DNA of 43,611 nt, from NCBI GenBank assembly GCA_031291445.1, contig JARLJA010000019.1, forward strand, positions 1 through 43,611, in the 5' to 3' direction. Below are positions 1 to 7,036 of the stretch, piece by piece. The DNA comes from Xanthobacteraceae bacterium (GTDB lineage: Bacteria > Pseudomonadota > Alphaproteobacteria > Rhizobiales > Xanthobacteraceae). Each line of letters begins with the position of its first letter. Position 1 is the stretch's first letter. The notes beneath the pieces are model-generated. The model was not told where the DNA came from, did not search any database, and saw only the letters and a list, made by a program, of their open reading frames with translations. The position numbers and the translations under genes are program-made.

Positions 1-777
1 CGGCTGACCGGGCCGGCCGGGCTCGCCCGCGGGCGCCACCGGCGTGCGGCTCGCCCGCACCACGCCTTCGCCCTGGAACATGCCGGCGCGCGGGGTTGCG
101 GCGACCGCGGGCTCGCCGTGGTTCTGCTTGGAAAACAGCGCGCGATCCTTGCTCGCAACCTCGGCATGCTGGCGCTGCACCGGCGTCGCCTCGACGTGAC
201 GCTCATGCGCCAACGCCTCCTGCTGCGGCGTCGGCCGGGCCTGGATGCCGCCATTGCCGCCGTTGAAGCTGGCGCGGCTGGCGTTGTTGTTGACCACGAC
301 GGTCTGGTTGTAGACGTTGGTGATCCGCACGTTGGTGAAGTTGGTGACGGCGCGGTTGTAGAAGAACGCGCCGTGATCCCAGCGGCCGCCGTAGTAGCCC
401 TCGCCGGTGTAGCCGTAGCCGTAGTCGACGCCGCCGTAGAAGCCGACCTCGCGGCCCCAGTAGCCGGGATGGAATCCGTAGCGGCCATCGGCCCAGCCCC
501 ACCACGCCGGCGTCCACAACAGCTCCGGCTGCGGTGGTTCGACCCACGTCCCGGGCACCCAGTAATAGTCCAGCGCGGCCGGGTCCCAGGCCCAGTAGCC
601 GGGCACCCAGAGGTAGCCCTCCGCCGGAATCGGCGGCTGTTCGTAGTAGGGAAGCGGCGGCGGCGCGACGTCGACGCTCACGTCGATCGCGATCTGTGCC
701 TGCGCCGGCACCATGAGATACGCCGGCAGAGCCGTGCCCAGCATGAGTGCGAAAATGGATGATCGAAGGGATTTCAT
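1..777 (-). CDS. Secreted YXWGxW-repeat-type protein, 3' end missing
   Basis: An open frame runs from an ATG at 777 on the minus strand to the window edge without a stop, so at least 259 residues are seen and the C-terminus is missing. Residues 1-27 form a signal peptide (basic start, hydrophobic core, AQA cleavage site). Residues about 40-105 are rich in Tyr, Trp, Gly and Pro, with repeats such as GYLWVPGYWAW, YYWVPGTW and HPGYWGREVGFYGG, typical of the YXWGxW family of exported proteins. A segment rich in Asn and Val follows (TNFTNVRITNVYNQTVVVNNN), then a low-complexity Gln/Ala/Pro tail. The family has no established enzymatic role; an envelope location is inferred from the signal peptide. 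A long frame on the opposite strand (118-762) is its shadow. Confidence 0.85.
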   Translation of the reverse strand, partial: MKSLRSSIFALMLGTALPAYLMVPAQAQIAIDVSVDVAPPPLPYYEQPPIPAEGYLWVPGYWAWDPAALDYYWVPGTWVEPPQPELLWTPAWWGWADGRYGFHPGYWGREVGFYGGVDYGYGYTGEGYYGGRWDHGAFFYNRAVTNFTNVRITNVYNQTVVVNNNASRASFNGGNGGIQARPTPQQEALAHERHVEATPVQRQHAEVASKDRALFSKQNHGEPAVAATPRAGMFQGEGVVRASRTPVAPAGEPGRPGQP

Positions 778-1285
778 GTGAATGCTTTCATGACGATGAT
801 GGCCGGAGACGCGGAAGGCAGAGGCGGGACAGGACAACGGCGAGGGTCGCTTTCGGTTCCATGCTTCCGGTTCCGTCGTGCGATTTCCTGCAGGCCCCAG
901 CGTGCACATGCCTCCTGAACGCAACTTGAACGTGGCGTTTTGCCGATTGTCATGGTGGTGGCGCGACCGGCTGCGCGCGCGCATCCGGACGCATGGCCTC
1001 GCGTCTCCGAAGTGCCGGTCGAGCGTGCGGCAAATGACACGGCAATTCGGAGATGGGACCCGAGATCGGGCTGTCGCGTAGCCCCGAACCGTACCAAGAG
1101 CTCCAGCTCGCTCCCCACCGCCACGCTTCGAATTCAGCCGATGAAACAGCGTCCAAAGAAAAACCAAAGAACGGAAATCTAGGCTCCTCGCAAGGTTCCG
1201 ATCGGCGGTTCGCGCGGGGATCATGCTCGCGAGACCGCACGCAATCCAAAGGGAACCGGATGGAAACGCTCGGGAGGAGGGTGCC
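778..1285. other. Intergenic region carrying the monooxygenase operon promoter
   Basis: This 508-base gap separates two divergent genes. I see no convincing coding sequence. The half next to the monooxygenase operon holds the paired direct repeat at 1153-1171 (separate entry) and a strong ribosome binding site, GGGAGGAGG, at 1272-1280 just before the ATG at 1286. Nothing recognisable lies in 778-1140. Confidence 0.6.
1153..1185 (+). promoter_or_regulatory. Candidate SARP operator and promoter of the diiron monooxygenase operon
   Basis: CCAAAGAA occurs at 1153-1160 and again at 1164-1171, an exact direct repeat with an 11-base period. A weaker third copy (TGAAACAG) lies 11 bases upstream at 1142. 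Eight bases after the second copy, TAGGCT at 1180-1185 could act as a -10 element. SARP activators are known to bind heptamer direct repeats with 11-base periodicity overlapping the -35 region, with the last repeat about 8 bases from -10; this layout fits. The core AAAGAAAAACCAAAGAA (17 bases) is identical to 8573-8589 ahead of the P450 operon. Binding by the regulator at 7037 is inferred. Confidence 0.7.
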
Positions 1286-2770
1286 ATGCCCAAGCTGCAG
1301 CGACGCGACTACTACGATACGGCCCGCGATATGAACTGGGCCTTTTCGTATGTCAATGAGGACGAGGTCTTCCCGGAAGAGCTCTCGAAAAGCTTCGGAA
1401 TCAAGGGCGACGAATGGTGGGGCTGGGACGAGCCCTACAAGCTGACCTACCGCGAATACGTGCATAACCAGGCCGGCAAGGACGACGGAATCTATTCCAT
1501 CCGGTCCACGATTGCCCGTTCCAACCTGTACGACAATCTGGACGTCGGCTGGAAATCGGCCATCAAGGCGCATTACGGCGCGATCCCCGTGCCCGAGTAT
1601 TTCGCGTCGATCGGCGAGGCGCGCATGGCGCGGTTCGGCCGCGCCGCGGCGTGGCGCAACATGGCGACCTTCGGGACGCTGGACGAATGTCGGCACGGCC
1701 AAGCGCAGATCTATTTTCCCTACTGCCTGCTCGGCAAGGATCCCCAGTTCGACTGGGCGCACAAGGCGATGCACACCAACGAATGGGGCGTCATCGCCGC
1801 GCGCAGCCTGTTCGACGACATGTTCACCGCGAACGACGCGGTATCCACGGCGATCCAGCTGACGTTCACCTTCGAAACCGGATTCACCAACCTGCAGTTC
1901 CTCGGCATGGCCTCGGATGCGCTGCACGTCGGCGACATCGAGTTCGGTGCGCTGATTTCATCGATCCAGACCGACGAAGCGCGTCATTCGCAACAAGGCG
2001 AACCCACGCTACGGATCATGATCCAGAACGGCAAGAAGGCGGAGGCGCAGAAGCTGGTCGATCAGATGTTCTGGCGCTCATGGAAGCTGTTCGCCCTGCT
2101 GACCGGCATCTCGATGGACTACTACACGCCGCTCGAAAGCCGCACCATGTCCTTCAAGGAGTTCATGCAGGACTGGATCTGCCGTCAGTTCATGGATCAG
2201 TTCAAGGACCTCGGCATGGATCTGCCGTGGTACTGGGAGAAGCACTTCCTGCCGGAGCTCGATTGGGTCCATCACGCATATCACTTGGGCGTCTGGTTCT
2301 GGCGTCCGACCGTGTGGTGGAATCCGGACGCCGGCGTGTCCGCGGCCGAACGTGACTGGCTCGAGCAGAAGTACCCCGGCTGGAACGCGCGATTCGGCAA
2401 ACTGTGGGATGTCATTGCCGACAACGTTCGGGCCGGGCGCATCGGGAAGACCTATCCCGCGACCCTTCCGATCGTGTGCAATTGCTGCCACATCCCGATC
2501 TGCAGTCCGAGCGTCGGCCAGGCGCCGCGCATCACCTCGCACAACGGACGGAAGCTGAGTTTCTGCTGCGAGGTGTGCGAATGGGTCTGGAAGAGCCAGC
2601 CCGAGCGTTACGACACCCATCTGTCGGTGGTTGATCGCTTTCTGGCGGGTCAAATTCAGCCGCCGAACCTCGAGGGCGCGCTCCAGTACATGGGCATCAC
2701 GCCCGAGGTCGCCGGCAACGACGCCGAAGGCTACGCCTGGAACAGAATGGCGAGCCTCGCGGCCGAGTGA
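1286..2770 (+). CDS. tmoA: Soluble diiron monooxygenase, hydroxylase alpha subunit (TmoA-like)
   Basis: This is the catalytic subunit of a toluene-4-monooxygenase-type enzyme, which inserts one oxygen atom from O2 into an aromatic ring or alkene. The 494-residue length matches the family. The six iron ligands fall at exactly the positions known for T4moH: E104, E134, H137, E197, E231 and H234. T201, I100, Q141, F176, F196 and F205 are also kept. Position 103, Gly in T4moH and a known regiospecificity residue, is Pro here, so substrate or site of attack may differ. The C-terminal part (residues about 390-450) is a Cys-rich YHS-like module (CNCC, then CCEVC) followed by VDRFLAGQIQPPNLEGALQYMG, a family hallmark. 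The ATG at 1286 follows GGGAGGAGG; upstream in-frame codons lack such a site. First gene of a six-gene operon. Confidence 0.95.
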   Translation: MPKLQRRDYYDTARDMNWAFSYVNEDEVFPEELSKSFGIKGDEWWGWDEPYKLTYREYVHNQAGKDDGIYSIRSTIARSNLYDNLDVGWKSAIKAHYGAIPVPEYFASIGEARMARFGRAAAWRNMATFGTLDECRHGQAQIYFPYCLLGKDPQFDWAHKAMHTNEWGVIAARSLFDDMFTANDAVSTAIQLTFTFETGFTNLQFLGMASDALHVGDIEFGALISSIQTDEARHSQQGEPTLRIMIQNGKKAEAQKLVDQMFWRSWKLFALLTGISMDYYTPLESRTMSFKEFMQDWICRQFMDQFKDLGMDLPWYWEKHFLPELDWVHHAYHLGVWFWRPTVWWNPDAGVSAAERDWLEQKYPGWNARFGKLWDVIADNVRAGRIGKTYPATLPIVCNCCHIPICSPSVGQAPRITSHNGRKLSFCCEVCEWVWKSQPERYDTHLSVVDRFLAGQIQPPNLEGALQYMGITPEVAGNDAEGYAWNRMASLAAE

Positions 2771-2865
2771 CGACGGTCCAAAGACACGAACAACGATAGT
2801 CGGAGGGTACGACGGCAACGGCTCGCGCGAGCCGTCGGCCCTGCCGGACAACCAGGAGAGGAAAT

Positions 2866-3114
2866 ATGGCCCTGTTTCCGCTGCAAGCGAACTTTCGCGG
2901 CGACTTCGTCGTCCTGCTGATTCCCGTCGACGACGGCGACGACATGACGGCCGTGGCCGAGAAGGTCGCCCAACATTCCATCGGGCTTCGCGTGGTCGAC
3001 ACCGGCGCGCCGAAACGCGTCTACTACAACGGCAAGGAGCTGCCGCCACGGATGACCGTCAAGGAATCCGGAATCCCCCCGATGGACTGGATCGAGGTGG
3101 CCTATGTCGGCTGA
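2866..3114 (+). CDS. tmoB: Diiron monooxygenase hydroxylase gamma subunit (TmoB-like)
   Basis: An 82-residue protein of the size and sequence type of TmoB, the small ubiquitin-fold gamma subunit of the toluene monooxygenase hydroxylase. It begins MALFPLQANFRGDFVVLLIPVDDGDDM and contains RVYYNGKELPPRMTVKESGI, both characteristic. It has no catalytic residues; in the family it packs on the alpha/beta hydroxylase core. The start at 2866 follows AGGAGAGGAA. The 95-base gap from the alpha subunit holds no gene. Its last codons overlap the start of the next gene at 3104, suggesting translational coupling. Confidence 0.93.
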   Translation: MALFPLQANFRGDFVVLLIPVDDGDDMTAVAEKVAQHSIGLRVVDTGAPKRVYYNGKELPPRMTVKESGIPPMDWIEVAYVG

Positions 3115-3484
3115 AGACGATGTCAAATGGGTCGAGGTCGCCACGCTTGACGACATCTGGGAAGGCGACGTGCTGGATGCCGAGGTCGACGGCGAGGAAG
3201 TGCTCATCGTGCATCTGCCCGGCGGCGAGCTGCGGTGCTTCCAGGGCATGTGTCCGCATCAGGAAATCCTGCTGGCCGACGGCCAGATCGACTTCGAGAC
3301 AGGGGTCATCACCTGCTCGGCGCATGAATGGCAGTTCAGCATGGACGATGGCCGCGGCCTGAATCCGAAGGACTGCAGACTGTTCCAATACCAGGTGAAA
3401 AAAGAAGGCGAGACGGTGCTGGTCGGGGTGCCTCTCGACGGCCGCCTTCGCCGCCTCCGTCACCGCGCGCAACAGGACGCATAG
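3104..3484 (+). CDS. tmoC: Rieske-type ferredoxin of the diiron monooxygenase (TmoC-like)
   Basis: A 126-residue Rieske [2Fe-2S] ferredoxin that passes electrons from the reductase (4866-5876) to the hydroxylase. The cluster ligands are visible: C50-P-H52 in CPHQEILLADG and C71-x2-H74 in CSAHEWQFSMDDG, spaced as in T4moC. The C-terminal 15 residues are rich in Arg and slightly longer than usual. The ATG at 3104 lies inside the end of the preceding gene (11-base overlap), and the next gene begins 8 bases after the stop. A cytoplasmic electron carrier; assignment is firm from motif and position. Confidence 0.94.
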   Translation: MSAEDDVKWVEVATLDDIWEGDVLDAEVDGEEVLIVHLPGGELRCFQGMCPHQEILLADGQIDFETGVITCSAHEWQFSMDDGRGLNPKDCRLFQYQVKKEGETVLVGVPLDGRLRRLRHRAQQDA

Positions 3485-3492
3485 GAGCGACC

Positions 3493-3795
3493 ATGAACGC
3501 CACAGCAGCCGCCATCAAGCTCGTCGGCCCCGTGATCCGGGGCGTCGACGAAGACATCATCGAGGCCGTCATCACGGCCGGCGAAACCGACAATCCCGAC
3601 CTGGAGATCGTCGTCGAGGACCGCGGCGGCTACGTCCGTGTCCAGGCGGACAAGAACTTTCGACTGACGCAGAAGAGCATGCAGGCGGCGCTGGGCCGGC
3701 CTTTCCGGCTCGCCGAGATCGAGCCGAGCCTGGTGTCGTTCGCCGGCCGGCTGCACTCGATGGACGACGAGTGGGTCTGGACGATTCACAGCTGA
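3493..3795 (+). CDS. tmoD: Diiron monooxygenase effector/coupling protein (TmoD-like)
   Basis: A 100-residue cofactor-free effector protein. In this family TmoD binds the hydroxylase, adjusts the diiron site and improves coupling of O2 reduction to substrate oxidation. Family marks include the N-terminal VGPVIRG segment, the central IVVEDRGGYVRVQADKNFRL stretch and the C-terminal LVSFAGRLHSMDDEWVW. A longer in-frame extension to 3328 exists but overlaps the Rieske gene; the ATG at 3493, preceded by GGAG at 3484, gives the normal length. It sits between the ferredoxin and beta subunit, the usual tmoABCDEF order. Confidence 0.93.
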   Translation: MNATAAAIKLVGPVIRGVDEDIIEAVITAGETDNPDLEIVVEDRGGYVRVQADKNFRLTQKSMQAALGRPFRLAEIEPSLVSFAGRLHSMDDEWVWTIHS

Positions 3796-3816
3796 GCAAT
3801 CCGGGGAGAAAACGAT

Positions 3817-4842
3817 ATGACCGCGATGACCGCCAAGGCGACCGCCCGCAAACAGAAGAAGACCTGGAGCCTGTGGACCGAGCGCCGCTTGCCGTCCGAA
3901 TACGAGGCCGTGACCTACAAGTTTCACAGCCATTTTCGCCGTGCGCCGGCTCCGTTCGAGCTCTCCGAGGGCTGGTCGATCAATCAGTTCTATCTGAAGA
4001 ACCGCGAGGGCTCGAAATTCGCGCTGGACGACTGGGAGGGCTATCGCGATCCGCGGGCCTACACCTATCGCCGGTATGTCGAGGACCAGCGGGACCGCGA
4101 GGTCTACTGCGACAACCTGATCGACGAGTTCGAGCGACTGGACAGCTATCGCAAGCTGTCGCGGCCCTGGCTCGACTTCCTGGGCCGGCATTATCTGCCG
4201 GTTCGTTTCCCGGGGCACGCCATGCAGATGAGCGCGGCCTACGTCGCCCAGATGGCGCCGGCCGCCTTCGTCACCAACACGTTCTATTTCCAGATGGGCA
4301 ACGAGATGCGCCGGGTGCAGCGGCAGGCCTACCTGGCGAAAGCGCTGGCGCTGGACAACGGTCGCGCCGAGCTGGCGGACAGCGATGCCGCGCGCGGTCT
4401 GTGGACGCAGGCGCCGCAATGGCAAGGGCTGCGGGAGCTGATTGAAAAACAGCTGATCGCGTTCGACTGGGGAGAGGCGTTCGTCTCGCGCAACCTGGTG
4501 GTGCGGCCGATCTTCGATCACGTTTTCAACGCCGAGATCGCGGGACTGGCGAAGGCCAACGGCGACGACCTGTTGTCGCTGCTGCACGACGATTTCCGCA
4601 ACTACGACGAGGCCTACGCCGTCGAGAACACCAAGGCTCTCGTGAGCTACGCCACCGGCAAGGTGGCGTCGCACGCCGGTCTGTTGCGCGACTGGATCGG
4701 GAAGTGGGCGCCCTTGGGCGAACGGGCCGCCCGCGGACTGAGCGAAGCTCTGGCGACCGCCCCCGGTGCCGACAGCGCCGAGGCGCTGTTTCAGCGGACC
4801 ATGGCGGCGCAGGCGAAGCTCGTCGCTGATTGCGGGCTGTAG
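3817..4842 (+). CDS. tmoE: Diiron monooxygenase hydroxylase beta subunit (TmoE-like)
   Basis: A 341-residue non-catalytic hydroxylase subunit that pairs with the alpha subunit in the (alpha-beta-gamma)2 hydroxylase. It begins with a lysine-rich segment and KKTWSLWTERRLPSEYEAVTYK, then the family motif FELSEGWSINQFYLKNREGS. The central region PGHAMQMSAAYVAQMAPAAFVTNTFYFQMGNEMRRVQ is the ferritin-like fold that lost its iron ligands. The start at 3817 follows GGGGAGAAAA. The gene ends 23 bases before the reductase start. Confidence 0.94.
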   Translation: MTAMTAKATARKQKKTWSLWTERRLPSEYEAVTYKFHSHFRRAPAPFELSEGWSINQFYLKNREGSKFALDDWEGYRDPRAYTYRRYVEDQRDREVYCDNLIDEFERLDSYRKLSRPWLDFLGRHYLPVRFPGHAMQMSAAYVAQMAPAAFVTNTFYFQMGNEMRRVQRQAYLAKALALDNGRAELADSDAARGLWTQAPQWQGLRELIEKQLIAFDWGEAFVSRNLVVRPIFDHVFNAEIAGLAKANGDDLLSLLHDDFRNYDEAYAVENTKALVSYATGKVASHAGLLRDWIGKWAPLGERAARGLSEALATAPGADSAEALFQRTMAAQAKLVADCGL

Positions 4843-4865
4843 CGCATCGCGGCGAGGCCGCCTCG

Positions 4866-5876
4866 ATGTCCGGGAGGCTTGTGGTGACGACACGGCGAAT
4901 CCGCATCGAGCCGGACGGGATCGACGTCGAGGCGTCCGAAGGAGAAACGATCCTTCAGGCGTCCCGGCGCGCCGGCGTCGTGCTTCCCTACGAATGCGGG
5001 TGGGGCAGCTGTGGCGCCTGCAAGGTGACGCTCCTGGAAGGTCGGGTCGAACTGATCTTTCCCGGAGCTCCCGCGGTCAGTCCGCGGGACGCGCGTCGCG
5101 GCCGCATCCTGACCTGCCAGAGCCGCGCGGTCCTCGATCTGAGGATCGCGCGCAGTCCCGGCGAGTGGCCCGGGACGGCCATGCCATGCGCCGAGCACAC
5201 CGCGACGCTCATGGCGGTGGAAGATCTCGGGCCGGAGATTCGCCAGTTCACCTTCGAGACGGCGGCGAAGGTGGGCTTTCTGCCCGGCCAATATGCGATC
5301 CTTCATCTCGGCGAGGGGCTCAGGCGCTGCTATTCGATGTGCAACCTGCCGGGCGAAAAGACCCTCCAATTCATCGCCAAGCGCTACGAGAACGGGCCGG
5401 GCAGCAATGCGCTGGCGGCGCTGCGGCCGGGCGAGAGCATCACCATCGAAGCGCCGTTCGGCGTGGCCACGCTCGGGCGCAGTCCCGGCTGTAAGGTGCT
5501 CGTCGCCGGCGGCACCGGCATTGCGCCGATTCTCGCGATGGTGCGGCAGGCAGCTCAGGAGCGATTGGATTTCGACGCGCCCGTGCACGTCATCTACGGC
5601 GCGCGCTCGCCGGCCGATCTCGCGGCCGCTGATCTGCTGGCACAGGCCGCCTCCCGCGTCCCCCATGCGCGGTACCTGCCGGTGGTCGAAGAGGCGCCGT
5701 CGGGCTGGCCATATGCAAAAGGCTTCGTGACCGACGCGATCGCGGCAACGATCGCGGATCCGGGCGCTGCCGAGTTCTATGTCGCGGGTCCTCCCGCCAT
5801 GGTCGGCGCGGTGAAGACGCTGCTGCTGCGCTCCGACGTTCCCGTCACGCAGGTCCATTGTGACAGCTTCGGCTAG
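4866..5876 (+). CDS. tmoF: NADH-dependent flavin/iron-sulfur reductase of the monooxygenase (TmoF-like)
   Basis: A 336-residue oxidoreductase that takes electrons from NADH through FAD and a plant-type [2Fe-2S] cluster to the Rieske ferredoxin. Cluster ligands are C44, C49, C52 and C84 (C-x4-C-x2-C-x31-C). The FAD-binding R-x-Y-S motif is at residues 154-157, and the NAD-binding GGTGIAP motif at 215-221. The start is uncertain. The ATG at 4866 is used here, but GGGAGG at 4872-4877 lies inside it and would suit a GTG at 4884, removing six residues. It could also serve the P450 and orphan ferredoxin nearby, as no other reductase for them is seen; that is inference. Confidence 0.93.
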   Translation: MSGRLVVTTRRIRIEPDGIDVEASEGETILQASRRAGVVLPYECGWGSCGACKVTLLEGRVELIFPGAPAVSPRDARRGRILTCQSRAVLDLRIARSPGEWPGTAMPCAEHTATLMAVEDLGPEIRQFTFETAAKVGFLPGQYAILHLGEGLRRCYSMCNLPGEKTLQFIAKRYENGPGSNALAALRPGESITIEAPFGVATLGRSPGCKVLVAGGTGIAPILAMVRQAAQERLDFDAPVHVIYGARSPADLAAADLLAQAASRVPHARYLPVVEEAPSGWPYAKGFVTDAIAATIADPGAAEFYVAGPPAMVGAVKTLLLRSDVPVTQVHCDSFG

Positions 5877-6411
5877 ATTGCGCTCGAGCGCCGCGTGTTC
5901 GTGGTCCATGGCGCCCGGGCTTCGGCGCCTCGCGTCGCGGCAGGGCGATCCACCGCGGCTGGCGCCGAAGTGGCCCTGCCACCAGCTGGACGAGGCGCCC
6001 TCCTCAGGCGACGTCGATCGGCTTGCCCGGCGCGCGCTTGGCCTGGAGGGCGTCGAGGAGGTCGCGCCGCCGCTGCATGCGGTCGGGCGGGCGTTTGCGC
6101 TCGACGAGGATCGGGCAAAGGGTCAGCCGGAAGCCTACGTTTGCGCGCCGGTCTGGCTCATCATTCGGCCCGAGGGGTCGCTCCATCTCACGCTGCGCCC
6201 GGAGTGGGCCCAGAAGGTGGTCGGTAAGGGGTGGGGCACGGTGCATCCTTTCGCGCGGTACATGGCGGGCGCCGTGCCGCCGCAGAGCCTCGTCATCTAC
6301 CGGCCGCGCAGCAACGGCGAGTTCGCCGTGGTCGGACGCATCGTCGAGGCGGCACATGCCTATGCCTGCGGCCGGATCGGATCGGTCGCGCTGCCCGACA
6401 GTCGCTGGTGA
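5860..6411 (+). CDS. DUF5519-like (so-called luciferase domain) protein
   Basis: A 183-residue protein of unknown function. Residues about 95-175 read like the DUF5519 family, sometimes labelled 'luciferase domain': GSLHLTLRPEWAQKVVGKGW, then HPFARYMAGAVPPQSLVIY and a C-terminal RIVEAAHAYACG. A more N-terminal PEAYVCAPVWLIIRPEG segment fits the same family. No catalytic motif is evident, and members are not proven luciferases. The GTG at 5860 overlaps the end of the reductase gene by 17 bases; an ATG at 5908 is the alternative. Placement directly after the six monooxygenase genes and before a ferredoxin suggests co-transcription and an accessory or substrate-related role. Confidence 0.7.
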   Translation: MTASARLRSSAACSWSMAPGLRRLASRQGDPPRLAPKWPCHQLDEAPSSGDVDRLARRALGLEGVEEVAPPLHAVGRAFALDEDRAKGQPEAYVCAPVWLIIRPEGSLHLTLRPEWAQKVVGKGWGTVHPFARYMAGAVPPQSLVIYRPRSNGEFAVVGRIVEAAHAYACGRIGSVALPDSRW

Positions 6412-6504
6412 GGGCATCGAGATGCGCCGCGCGGCGATGCGATCGGTGCTTGGAGACCTGGAGGGCGGGTGCAACACCCGCTTTGGTGCGGCGACGGGCG
6501 CGCA

Positions 6505-6924
6505 ATGAACGACCAACCTGACACGCTGCGATTTCACATTCGGCTCGAGCGTCCCGACGCGACAATCGTGTTCGAAGCGCGCGAGGACGAGTATCTGCTC
6601 TACAGCATGATCGACGCTGCCATCGAAAGCCCCTATATTTGCGAGCAGGGCTGGTGCCTGGCGTGCGCGGCGCGGTTGCGCAGCGGCGACGTCGATCGGT
6701 CGGACGCCCTGACCGTCTATCCCGAGGACGCGGACGCGGGTTTCATTCTCCTGTGCTCGACGAAGCCGCGCTCCGATCTCGTCCTGGTCCAGGACGAACA
6801 CGGGACGCGGCGCGAGATGACGCAGCATCGGATCGAGCACAACCAGCTCGCCAGGGCCTATCCACCCGGCGCCCGGTCGCGATTCCGTCGCGGACGAGCC
6901 AGAGCCAACACCGGCGGGCGTTGA
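6505..6924 (+). CDS. Plant-type [2Fe-2S] ferredoxin
   Basis: A 139-residue ferredoxin. Cluster ligands C46, C51, C54 and C84 have the same C-x4-C-x2-C-x29-C topology as plant-type ferredoxins (YICEQGWCLACAARL, then ILLCSTKP). The C-terminal 35 residues are a basic tail (RSRFRRGRARAN) unusual for this class. The ATG at 6505 was chosen over the upstream GTG at 6469 because it gives the usual N-terminus. The diiron enzyme already has its own Rieske ferredoxin, so this one more likely feeds the P450 at 8646, as CreF does for CreJ in the known 4-cresol pathway; this is inferred from context. Confidence 0.88.
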   Translation: MNDQPDTLRFHIRLERPDATIVFEAREDEYLLYSMIDAAIESPYICEQGWCLACAARLRSGDVDRSDALTVYPEDADAGFILLCSTKPRSDLVLVQDEHGTRREMTQHRIEHNQLARAYPPGARSRFRRGRARANTGGR

Positions 6925-7036
6925 CGGGCTTCTCCTCCAGGCATGTGCCGATGCGGCGGCCTTGCCCGAAGCGCTGGCCCGCCGCGTCCGTATGGTCTAG
7001 ATTGACCGACCGCAGGGCGAGTTGTCATACGGGCAC

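Noticed and set aside
118..762. Long plus-strand reading frame
   Set aside because: It is antisense to the YXWGxW-type gene, whose signal peptide and Tyr/Trp/Gly repeats are clearly real; the plus-strand product shows only low-complexity Arg/Val/Ala sequence.
1286..5876. Phenol hydroxylase or methane monooxygenase identity
   Set aside because: The gene order A-B-C-D-E-F with a separate Rieske ferredoxin and the iron-ligand numbering match the toluene-4-monooxygenase group; phenol hydroxylases and sMMO lack the Rieske component.
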